Of a stretch of 14,479 nt of DNA, positions 1 through 6,729 are shown one piece after another (the first letter of the stretch is position 1; each line of letters begins with the position of its first letter). This DNA is from Aquitalea sp. Its GTDB lineage: Bacteria; Pseudomonadota; Gammaproteobacteria; Burkholderiales; Chromobacteriaceae. Under the pieces are notes generated by a model, which worked only from the letters and a program-made list of their open reading frames with translations, made no database searches and had not been told where the DNA came from. The stretch covers positions 1 to 14,479 of the forward strand of contig JAFANL010000146.1 in assembly GCA_019232735.1 (NCBI GenBank), given 5' to 3'. A program made the translations under genes and the position numbers.

Positions 1-1699
1 CCAGGAATACATAGGGATATTCCAGGCCCTTGGAGGCGTGCAAGGTGGACATTTTCACGGCATCCACTTCCCCTTCGTCACGCCCTTCCAGCATGGTGAT
101 CAGGGCGATGGTCTGTGACAGCTCGATCAGATTCTTGCCATCGGCCTCGCCCTTCTTTGCCAGCCAGGCCACCAGTTCCAGCACGTTTTTCCACTTGGTT
201 TCGGCAATGCGCGGGCTGTCTTCACTGTCATACAGCCAGGCTTCATAGCCAATGGCCTTGACCAGTTCCATGGCCAGCTCGCCGGCGGGCTCGCGGGTGA
301 CGCGGTATTGCAGGCGATTGATGAATTCGCAGAACTGGCTGAGCGGTTCCAGCTGGGCGGCCTGTACCTGCACGCGGAAGCCGGGCTCGAAGGCGGTGGC
401 AAACAGGCTTTTTCCGCACTGGCCGGCCCAGCCGCCCAGTTTCTCCAGCGTGCCGGCACCAACACCCCGTTTGGGCGTGGTAATGGCACGGATAAAGGCC
501 GGGTCGTCGTCCGGATTGGTCAGCAGGCGCAGGTAGGCCAGCACGTCCTTGATTTCCGGTTTGTCGAAGAAGCTTTGCCCACCGGCCATCTGGTAGGGAA
601 TGCGCTGGTTGCGCAGTGCCTGTTCGAAAATACGAGCCTGGTAGTTGCCGCGGTAGAGGATGGCGTAATCCTTGAATTCGGTGCGGTATTCAAACTTGTG
701 TGCCAGCAGCCGCTGTACCACCAGTTCCGCCTCGTGCTCCTCGTCCTTGCATTGCACCACATGGATGGGTTCGCCCAGGCCCAGTTCGCTCCATAGCTGT
801 TTTTCAAACAGCTTGGGATTGTTGGAAATCACCGAGTTGGCCGCGCGCAGGATACGGGCGGTGGAGCGGTAGTTCTGCTCCAGCTTGATGATTTTCAGTT
901 GTGGAAAATCCTGCTGCAGCAGGCGCAGGTTTTCCATATTGGCACCGCGCCAGGCATAGATGGACTGGTCGTCATCCCCCACCGCGGTGAACTGGCCGCG
1001 CACACCGGCCAGCAGCTTCACCATTTGGTACTGGCAGGTATTGGTGTCCTGGTATTCGTCGATCAGCAGATAGCGCAACTTGCCCTGCCATTTGAGCAGG
1101 ATGTCCGGATGGGTCTTGAACAGTTGTACCGGCAGGCGGATCAGGTCATCAAAATCCACCGCCTGATAGGCCGTCAGCGTGTCCTGATAGGCCAGATAGG
1201 TGCGGGCGCAAATGCTTTCCCATTCTCCCTGCGCTTCTACCAGCATCTGGTCCGGCCCCTTGAGGTCGTTTTTCCACAGCGAGATCTGGCTTTGCACCTT
1301 GCGCACTTCATCCTTGTGCGTGCTCTTGAGGATGTCGGCGATGATCTTGCCGGCATCAAAAGCATCCAGAATGGAGAATTGCGGCTTGTAACCCAGTTGC
1401 GTGGCTTCTTGCCGCAGGATCTGCATGCCCAGTGAGTGGAAGGTGGACACGGTGATACCGCGGATTTCCTGGGCGGTCAGCAGTTTGCCCACCCGCTCCA
1501 GCATTTCGCGCGCGGCCTTGTTGGTAAAGGTGATGGCGGCAATGTGGCGGGCAGGAATATTCCCGTGGCGGATCAGGTGGGTGATCTTGAAGGTAATGAC
1601 GCGGGTCTTGCCGGAACCGGCACCCGCCAGCACCAGCAGAGGGCCGTCAAGATGATGGATTGCTTCGCGTTGCGGCGGATTCAGCTGTGGTGCGGACAT
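1..1699 (-). CDS. rep: ATP-dependent DNA helicase Rep (C-terminus cut by window edge)
   Basis: Superfamily 1A 3'-5' DNA helicase that removes proteins ahead of the replication fork and helps restart stalled forks. The reading frame begins at the ATG at 1699 (MSAPQLNPPQREAI) and stays open to the window edge, giving 566 codons. Rep is about 670 residues, so roughly the last 100 are missing. Seen: Walker A GAGSGKT at residues 26-32, motif Ia ITFTNKAA near 56-63, the Walker B box DEYQD at 214-218, motif III GDDDQSIYAWRG at 241-252, EQNYRS, and motif V TLHASKGLEYPYVF at the edge. The motif III region and the stretch NPDDDPAFIRAITTPKRGVG resemble Rep more than UvrD or PcrA, by recall. The ribosome binding site is weak. 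It is transcribed away from apaH across a 159-bp gap with no convincing promoter by eye. Confidence 0.93.
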   Translation of the reverse strand, partial: MSAPQLNPPQREAIHHLDGPLLVLAGAGSGKTRVITFKITHLIRHGNIPARHIAAITFTNKAAREMLERVGKLLTAQEIRGITVSTFHSLGMQILRQEATQLGYKPQFSILDAFDAGKIIADILKSTHKDEVRKVQSQISLWKNDLKGPDQMLVEAQGEWESICARTYLAYQDTLTAYQAVDFDDLIRLPVQLFKTHPDILLKWQGKLRYLLIDEYQDTNTCQYQMVKLLAGVRGQFTAVGDDDQSIYAWRGANMENLRLLQQDFPQLKIIKLEQNYRSTARILRAANSVISNNPKLFEKQLWSELGLGEPIHVVQCKDEEHEAELVVQRLLAHKFEYRTEFKDYAILYRGNYQARIFEQALRNQRIPYQMAGGQSFFDKPEIKDVLAYLRLLTNPDDDPAFIRAITTPKRGVGAGTLEKLGGWAGQCGKSLFATAFEPGFRVQVQAAQLEPLSQFCEFINRLQYRVTREPAGELAMELVKAIGYEAWLYDSEDSPRIAETKWKNVLELVAWLAKKGEADGKNLIELSQTIALITMLEGRDEGEVDAVKMSTLHASKGLEYPYVFL

Positions 1700-1858
1700 G
1701 GATGGAGTTCCGGCGGTGAGGCTGGGCCGTCGTGGCGCACAAGGCGGTTTCGGGCGGCGTAGCATCGTGGTAACCAAGGCCGTGCATTGTAGCATGCGGT
1801 ATCATGAGACTATCCGCGGCCGGACGAAACGTGGCCTGCCGCATTGTCAGAGGTGAAG

Positions 1859-2680
1859 ATGGCAACATACGCAATTGGCGATATCCAGGGCTGCTTCGGC
1901 CCCTTTCAGCAACTGCTGCGCCTGATCGATTTCAATCCCGGCAAGGACACATTGTGGTTGACGGGTGATCTGGTCAATCGTGGTCCGGAATCCCTGCAGG
2001 TGCTGCGCTGGGTGTTTCAGCAACAGGACCGGGTGCAGATCGTGCTGGGTAATCACGACCTGCATCTGCTGGCGGTGTCGGAAGGGTTTGGCAAGCTGCA
2101 CCGCAGCGATACCGTGGACGATATCCTGAATGCGGCCGATGGCAAGGTGCTGCTGGACTGGCTGCGCTGCCAGCCGCTGATGATTGCGGAGCAAGGCCAC
2201 GCGATGGTGCATGCCGGCCTGCTGCCGGAATGGAGCATAGACAGAGCCCTGCGTCTGGCCGAGGAAGTGGAAGATGGCCTGTCCGGTCCTTATTACCGCG
2301 ACTTCCTGTCACGGCTGTATGGCAACAAGCCCACGCGCTGGTCGGACGAGCTCAAGGGGGCGGAGCGACTGCGTGTCATCGTCAATGCCATGACGCGCAT
2401 GCGCTTCATCACGCGTGACGGGGAAATCGATCTGGCCTACAAGGGTGAGCGCGATGGCGCGCCGGCCAATCTGATTCCCTGGTTCGAGGCCAAGGGGCGG
2501 CGCAGCAGCCATACCCCCATCATCTGTGGTCACTGGTCGGCACTGGGCCTGTATCTGACCGAGGATATCCTCTCCATCGACAGCGGCTGCCTGTGGGGCG
2601 GCAGCCTTACTGCACTTCGACTTGAGGATCGACAGACGTTTGCGCTGCCGTGTCCGGCGTATCGGGAAGTGGCAGCTTGA
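1859..2680 (+). CDS. apaH: Symmetrical bis(5'-nucleosyl)-tetraphosphatase ApaH
   Basis: Hydrolyses diadenosine tetraphosphate (Ap4A) symmetrically to two ADP, and in enterobacteria also removes Np4-type caps from RNA. The 273-aa product matches ApaH along its length (E. coli 280 aa). PPP-family metallophosphatase motifs are visible: GDIQGC near residue 8, GDLVNRGP near 39, LGNHDLHLLAV near 64, then HAGLLPEW, TRMRF, GHWSALG and DSGCLWGGSLTALRL. The His of the usual GDxHG is Gln here, as recalled for other beta-proteobacterial ApaH. The ATG at 1859 is chosen because AGAGG lies at 1849-1853 and the protein then starts MATYAIGD, as in E. coli. A TTG at 1844 would add five residues but ignores that site. 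The last 74 bp overlap the end of the convergent acyltransferase gene. Confidence 0.95.
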   Translation: MATYAIGDIQGCFGPFQQLLRLIDFNPGKDTLWLTGDLVNRGPESLQVLRWVFQQQDRVQIVLGNHDLHLLAVSEGFGKLHRSDTVDDILNAADGKVLLDWLRCQPLMIAEQGHAMVHAGLLPEWSIDRALRLAEEVEDGLSGPYYRDFLSRLYGNKPTRWSDELKGAERLRVIVNAMTRMRFITRDGEIDLAYKGERDGAPANLIPWFEAKGRRSSHTPIICGHWSALGLYLTEDILSIDSGCLWGGSLTALRLEDRQTFALPCPAYREVAA

Positions 2681-3437
2681 GACCAAGGCTGACTTCACGG
2701 AACGCCCGTTCCGACAGGGCGAAGCGGGTCGTCAGCTCGCCTTCGCCCGCCTTCAGCGGCTGGCCATAGGTCAGCGCCACTTCCATGGCCGGTTGCGCCA
2801 GAATCAGCTTGATGCTCTGCCAGAAGGTGGTGTCGCCAGCATAGGCCGGTGCCGTGGTCAGGCTGCCATCCGGCAACTGGTAGCGCATGGAAACCGGCTG
2901 CACCGTGCTGCGCGAGGGCAGGGCGGCTTCAAACAAGGACGCCTTGAACGGCAGGATGCCGCTGCCATCCGAGGTGGTGGCTTCTGGAAACACGGCCATG
3001 CAACTGCCTTTACCCAGCGCCTCGGCCAGTAACTGGTTGACGCGGCTGGCGTCGCGGCGGTTGCTGCGGTCGATGAACAAGGTTCCGCCGGCATTCACCA
3101 CCCAGCCAATCAGAGGCCAGGAGCGGATTTCGCGCTTGGCAACAAAGCGCGACACCGTGCAACTGCTGAGCACGAAAATATCCAGCCAGGACACATGGTT
3201 GGCCACCAGCAGGGTATTGGGCGGGTAAAAACCCGGATTCACGCCTTCAACACGGACGCTGATGCCCAGAATCTTCAGCAGATGGCCGGACCAGCGCCGG
3301 GTGACGACCGCACGTTCCGCCTGGGCCAGGCGTGGATAGCGGGTCGCAACAATGAAAATACCCAGGGCGATGTGGCAGACCAGACGCAGCAGGCGGCTGG
3401 CACGGGTGAAACAGGACGTAGTGGCAGGTGACTTCAA
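2607..3437 (-). CDS. 1-acyl-sn-glycerol-3-phosphate acyltransferase family protein (PlsC-like)
   Basis: Membrane-associated lysophospholipid acyltransferase, most likely adding the second acyl chain to lysophosphatidic acid. A lyso-ornithine-lipid O-acyltransferase (OlsA type) cannot be excluded. The 276-aa product has an N-terminal hydrophobic segment (about residues 15-33), the catalytic HX4D box NHVSWLD at 80-86, block II GGTLFIDRSNR at 117-127, block III FPEATTSDG at 150-158 and block IV near VQPVSMRY. In block III the usual Gly of FPEG is Ala. The C-terminal tail after about residue 255 is acidic and Pro/Thr-rich and is encoded opposite apaH. The only plausible start is a TTG at 3437, because no ATG or GTG lies between it and the in-frame mutM stop. 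The ribosome binding site is weak. It sits 42 bp behind mutM in the same direction, so translation may depend on coupling. Confidence 0.88.
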   Translation of the reverse strand: MKSPATTSCFTRASRLLRLVCHIALGIFIVATRYPRLAQAERAVVTRRWSGHLLKILGISVRVEGVNPGFYPPNTLLVANHVSWLDIFVLSSCTVSRFVAKREIRSWPLIGWVVNAGGTLFIDRSNRRDASRVNQLLAEALGKGSCMAVFPEATTSDGSGILPFKASLFEAALPSRSTVQPVSMRYQLPDGSLTTAPAYAGDTTFWQSIKLILAQPAMEVALTYGQPLKAGEGELTTRFALSERAFREVSLGLKLPLPDTPDTAAQTSVDPQVEVQ

Positions 3438-3479
3438 GGTGCGCGGCGCTTCATGTGCGTGATTGAATGATTTGCCACT

Positions 3480-4295
3480 CTAGCATGGCTGGCATAGCGG
3501 GCAATAGTAGGAACTCCTTTGACCCTGCCGTATCTGACGTATCGGGCTGCTGCAGATACGACACGGCTGTTCCTGGCGGTCGTAGACATAGTAGTCCTGC
3601 TGGAAGTAACCGGACTTGCCCTCGGTATTGACGAAATCACGCAATGTACTGCCGCCGGCCTCGATGGCCAGGGCCAGTACCCGCTTGATTTCGGCAGCCA
3701 GCCGCCGGCAGTCGTCCCGGCTCAGGTCGCGGGCGGCGCGTGTCGGGCAGATGCCGGCATGGAACAAGGACTCGTTGGCGTAGATATTGCCCACGCCCAC
3801 CACCACGTGATTGTCCATGATGGCCAGCTTGATGGCCGAGCCACGGCGGGCGATGGCGGCGTGCAGGGCATCGCCGTCGAAGGCGTCCGACAATGGTTCC
3901 GGCCCCAGGTCTTGCAGCAGGGGGTGAAATTCCAGCGGGCCGACGTGCCAGAGCATGGCACCAAAGCGGCGCGGGTCGCGGTAGCGCAGGACATGGCTGC
4001 CCAATAGCAGATCGATGTGATCATGTTTTTGCGCCGGCGTATCGGCCGGGACATAACGCAGGCTGCCGGACATGCCCAGATGGATCAGCAGTGCACCGCT
4101 ATCAAAATGAATGATCAGGTACTTGGCACGGCGCGTGACTGCGCGTACTGTCAAACCGGCAAGGATGGCATCCAGTTGCGGCGGTACCGGCCAGCGCAAG
4201 CGGGCTTCCCGCACGATGGCTCCCCGCAGCGTGGCACCATCCAGATAAGGGGCAACACCACGGCGGGTGGTTTCGACTTCGGGTAGTTCGGGCAT
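3480..4295 (-). CDS. mutM: Formamidopyrimidine-DNA glycosylase (Fpg/MutM)
   Basis: Base-excision repair enzyme that removes 8-oxoguanine and formamidopyrimidines and cuts the abasic site by beta,delta-elimination. The 271-aa product has the standard family length. It begins MPELPEVETTRRG, so after Met removal Pro1 is the nucleophile and Glu2 the catalytic acid. Lys58 in RRAKYL is the conserved H2TH-enzyme lysine. NIYANESLF and the H2TH region lie mid-protein. The C-terminal zinc finger is C-x2-C-x16-C-x2-C (Cys245, 248, 265, 268), with the conserved Arg260 in GQRSSYYC. The start at 4295 is fixed by the need for the N-terminal Pro. It is divergent from the LbcA-like gene (81-bp gap) and ends in TAG 42 bp before the PlsC-like gene, in the same frame. 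Confidence 0.97.
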   Translation of the reverse strand: MPELPEVETTRRGVAPYLDGATLRGAIVREARLRWPVPPQLDAILAGLTVRAVTRRAKYLIIHFDSGALLIHLGMSGSLRYVPADTPAQKHDHIDLLLGSHVLRYRDPRRFGAMLWHVGPLEFHPLLQDLGPEPLSDAFDGDALHAAIARRGSAIKLAIMDNHVVVGVGNIYANESLFHAGICPTRAARDLSRDDCRRLAAEIKRVLALAIEAGGSTLRDFVNTEGKSGYFQQDYYVYDRQEQPCRICSSPIRQIRQGQRSSYYCPLCQPC

Positions 4296-4319
4296 GCCGC
4301 TATCGCTTTCAGGACAAGA

Positions 4320-4352
4320 TTGACTAGATCAAATAACCGAGCGTGCTATTCT
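4320..4352 (+). promoter_or_regulatory. Candidate promoter of the TPR lipoprotein operon
   Basis: TTGACT (4320-4325) resembles a -35 box. TATTCT (4347-4352), preceded by TG one base upstream, makes an extended -10. The 21-nt spacer is longer than optimal, so the extended -10 would have to carry most of the activity. It lies in the 81-bp gap between mutM and the lipoprotein gene, at the right distance from the ATG at 4377. Confidence 0.35.
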
Positions 4353-4376
4353 ACGCGTTCAACCGGCACAGACTCC

Positions 4377-6140
4377 ATGCGAATGAAACCGCTGAATCGA
4401 CCTATTTCCCTGCTGTTGGTGCTGCTGCTGTCAGCCTGCACCACCTTGAAATCCCCTTTGCAGTCCGCGCAGTCCGCTTCTGGTAATGCCGAAGCCACTG
4501 ACGACGAACCCTCAGCCCTTGCTGCCGATGAAAATGCCAACCTTCCCAAGTTGGACCTGACGCCGCAAATCGTTTACGGCGTGCTGGCCAGCGAGATTGC
4601 TGCCCAGCGTGGAGCGGCCAGCTCATCGGCCGTGACTTACCTGGACCTGGCGCGTCAGACCAAAGATCCGCGCATGGCCCAGCGTGCCGCTGAATTTGCC
4701 TTGTTCTCCGGGCAATTGAAAGAGGCTTCCGAAGCACTGGCCTTGTGGATGGAGCTGGACCCCAGCTCGCAGATCCCGCGCGAACAGCTGTTCATCACCA
4801 TGTTGCGCACCGGCAAGCTGGCGGAAAGCCAGCCGCTGGTGGAAGAGCTGCTCAAGCGTGAACCGCAGCGTGCCGGCGATATCTTTGTCCAGTTGGCCCG
4901 GCTTACCGCACGCCAGTCGGACAATCAGGCAGCCTATGCCCTGGTCAACCGGCTGGCCAGTCGTTATCCCGATCTGCCCGAGGCCCGTTTTGCCGTGATC
5001 GCGGTGGCAGCCGAGAGCAATGACGAGGTCACCATCCAGCGTGAGTTCGACCGGCTGGCGCAGATTGCTCCCAAATGGGATCTGCCGGTGGCGTGGCAGA
5101 CGGATCGCCTGCGCCGTATCAATCTGGAACAGGCCATCAGCTTTCTCAAGCACGAACTGGATCGTCGTCCCGATGCCGGGCTGGAGCTGCGCACCGCCTA
5201 CCCGCGCCTGCTGGTCGGGGCCAAGCGCTTCCCCGAGGCCCGCAGCGCCTTTGAAGCCCTGCTCAAGCAAAACCCGGACAATCCGGAACTGCTCTACGCC
5301 ACCGGCCTGTTGGCCTATCAGTTGCGCGATCTGAATACCGCCGATCAGCGCCTGACCGCCGCCTTGCAGCAGAAACACCCGGAAGTAGATTTCATCCGCT
5401 TCACGCTGGGGCAGGTCGCCGAAGACCGTCAGGACAAGGCTGCGGCGTATCGCTGGTATGACAGCGTGGGCAAGGGGCAGCAATATCTGCCGGCGCAAGC
5501 AAGACTGGCGGCACTGGAAGCCGCGGATGGTCGGCTGGATCAGGCCATGCAGCGGCTGGCACCGCTGGGCGAGGGCGAGCAGGAAAAAGTGCAGGTGGCC
5601 ATGCAACAGGCCGAACTGGCACGCAATGCCAAGCGCTACGACCTGGCCTATCGCATTCTCAGCCAGGGGCTGGAACGCTGGCCGCGGGCACCGGAACTGT
5701 TGTATGACCGTGCACTGGTGGCCGATCAGCTCGGCAATCTGGGTGATGCCGAACGTGACCTCAAGGCACTGCTGAAAGAGAAACCGGATGATCCGCAGGC
5801 CCTCAATGCCCTGGGTTATACCCTGGCCAATCGCAGCAACCGGCATCAGGAAGCGCTGGGCTATATCGAGAAAGCCCTGAAAGCCGATCCGGACAATCCC
5901 ATGATTCTGGACAGCATGGGCTGGGTGCTGTTCAAGCTGGGACGCAACGAGTCTGCACTCAGCTATCTGGAGCGTTCCTATGCCGCCATGCAAGACAGCG
6001 AAGTGGCCGCGCACCTTGGCGAGGTGATGTGGAAGCTGGGCCGCAAGCAGGAAGCACAGACCTTGCTGCGCAAGGCACTGGCGCAGGACCCGGCCAGCGA
6101 CGTATTGCAGGATGCCGTCAAACGCTTTGCCCAGCCATGA
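4377..6140 (+). CDS. TPR-repeat outer-membrane lipoprotein, LbcA-like
   Basis: Tetratricopeptide-repeat lipoprotein of 587 aa. In Pseudomonas aeruginosa the gene directly upstream of lolB (PA4667, LbcA) encodes a TPR outer-membrane lipoprotein that binds the periplasmic protease CtpA and activates degradation of peptidoglycan endopeptidases. Position, size and the C-terminal block (ALNALGYTLANR, ILDSMGWVLFKLGR, EVAAHLGEVMWKLGR) suggest an orthologue. Seen: signal peptide with lipobox LLLSAC, lipid-modified Cys21 followed by Thr-Thr (no Asp at +2, consistent with outer-membrane sorting), a low-complexity linker to about residue 55, then helical TPR-type repeats to the end. The ATG at 4377 (or 4383) gives a proper signal peptide. 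An upstream TTG at 4320 would add a 19-residue polar extension and overlaps the candidate -35 box. Neither ATG has a strong ribosome binding site. The stop overlaps the lolB start (ATGA). CtpA is not in the window, so the function is inference. Confidence 0.85.
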   Translation: MRMKPLNRPISLLLVLLLSACTTLKSPLQSAQSASGNAEATDDEPSALAADENANLPKLDLTPQIVYGVLASEIAAQRGAASSSAVTYLDLARQTKDPRMAQRAAEFALFSGQLKEASEALALWMELDPSSQIPREQLFITMLRTGKLAESQPLVEELLKREPQRAGDIFVQLARLTARQSDNQAAYALVNRLASRYPDLPEARFAVIAVAAESNDEVTIQREFDRLAQIAPKWDLPVAWQTDRLRRINLEQAISFLKHELDRRPDAGLELRTAYPRLLVGAKRFPEARSAFEALLKQNPDNPELLYATGLLAYQLRDLNTADQRLTAALQQKHPEVDFIRFTLGQVAEDRQDKAAAYRWYDSVGKGQQYLPAQARLAALEAADGRLDQAMQRLAPLGEGEQEKVQVAMQQAELARNAKRYDLAYRILSQGLERWPRAPELLYDRALVADQLGNLGDAERDLKALLKEKPDDPQALNALGYTLANRSNRHQEALGYIEKALKADPDNPMILDSMGWVLFKLGRNESALSYLERSYAAMQDSEVAAHLGEVMWKLGRKQEAQTLLRKALAQDPASDVLQDAVKRFAQP

Positions 6141-6685
6141 GAAGCATACTGTGCAGCACCATGCTGGCCGGCAGCCTGCTGCTGGCCGGTTGTGCCAGCG
6201 AAATGCAATTCCGTCCGACTGCAGTTACCGCCACCACCCAGGATAAGCCATTCAATGTCAGCGGCCGCATCGCGGTGAACATGGATGGCAAGGGCTCGGT
6301 GGGGCAGTTCGACTGGAATCATAGCCCGGAGCGTGATCAGCTATCGGTGAATAGTCCACTGGGCACCACGGTGGCCCAGCTGCAGCGTGATGCCAGCGGT
6401 GTCAGCTTGCAGGCCGACGGCAAGCGCTGGCAGGCGGCCGATGTCGAGGCACTGACCTCCGATGTGCTGGGCTGGACCCTGCCGCTGGGCAATCTGGTGT
6501 GGTGGATACGCGGCCTGCCGGCACCGGGTACACCCTACCAGTTGGCGGCAGATGGCAGCCTGGAGCAGCAAGGCTGGACGATACGCTTTATCAGTGATGC
6601 CGATGCGCCCGGTCCCTATCCCAAGCGGGTGGAAATGCAGCGCGACAAGTTGTCGCTGCGCTTGCTGCCGCAAAGCTGGCATTAG
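6137..6685 (+). CDS. lolB: Outer-membrane lipoprotein receptor LolB
   Basis: LolB accepts lipoproteins from the periplasmic chaperone LolA and inserts them into the outer membrane. The 182-aa product (E. coli 207 aa) has a signal peptide ending in the lipobox LLAGC, with Cys19 as the acylated residue. It then has the LolB pattern FNVSGRIAVN near 38, a GSVGQFDWNH strand, LSVNSPLGTTVAQL, LTSDVLGWTLPLGNLVWWIRGLP at about 99-121 and GWTIRF. Identification rests on these motifs and on the position between the TPR lipoprotein and ispE. The ATG at 6137 overlaps the preceding TGA by 2 bp, so translational coupling is likely. A frame open from 6029 would place 36 non-signal residues before it and is rejected. 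LolB matures the same class of protein as its upstream neighbour. Confidence 0.92.
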   Translation: MRSILCSTMLAGSLLLAGCASEMQFRPTAVTATTQDKPFNVSGRIAVNMDGKGSVGQFDWNHSPERDQLSVNSPLGTTVAQLQRDASGVSLQADGKRWQAADVEALTSDVLGWTLPLGNLVWWIRGLPAPGTPYQLAADGSLEQQGWTIRFISDADAPGPYPKRVEMQRDKLSLRLLPQSWH

Positions 6686-6729
6686 CTGTTTTTTGTCATT
6701 TCAAGATTGTTATCCGGATCCATTCCCGT

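Noticed and set aside
899..1435. 178-codon plus-strand frame opposite rep
   Set aside because: Shadow of the helicase gene, which shows all SF1 motifs on the other strand.
1777..1816. TTGTAG with TATCCG as an apaH promoter
   Set aside because: Each hexamer matches consensus at only about three positions, so no promoter is called in the rep-apaH gap.
4320..4376. TTG start giving a longer TPR lipoprotein
   Set aside because: It would put 19 polar residues before the signal peptide and coincides with the likely -35 box.
4623..6014. 463-codon minus-strand frame opposite the TPR lipoprotein gene
   Set aside because: Antisense shadow of a biased coding sequence. The repeats it seems to have mirror the TPR repeats.
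6672..6695. Possible terminator after lolB: AGCT-N6-AGCT followed by G and T6
   Set aside because: Only a 4-bp stem overlapping the stop codon. Too weak to call, though the T run is real.
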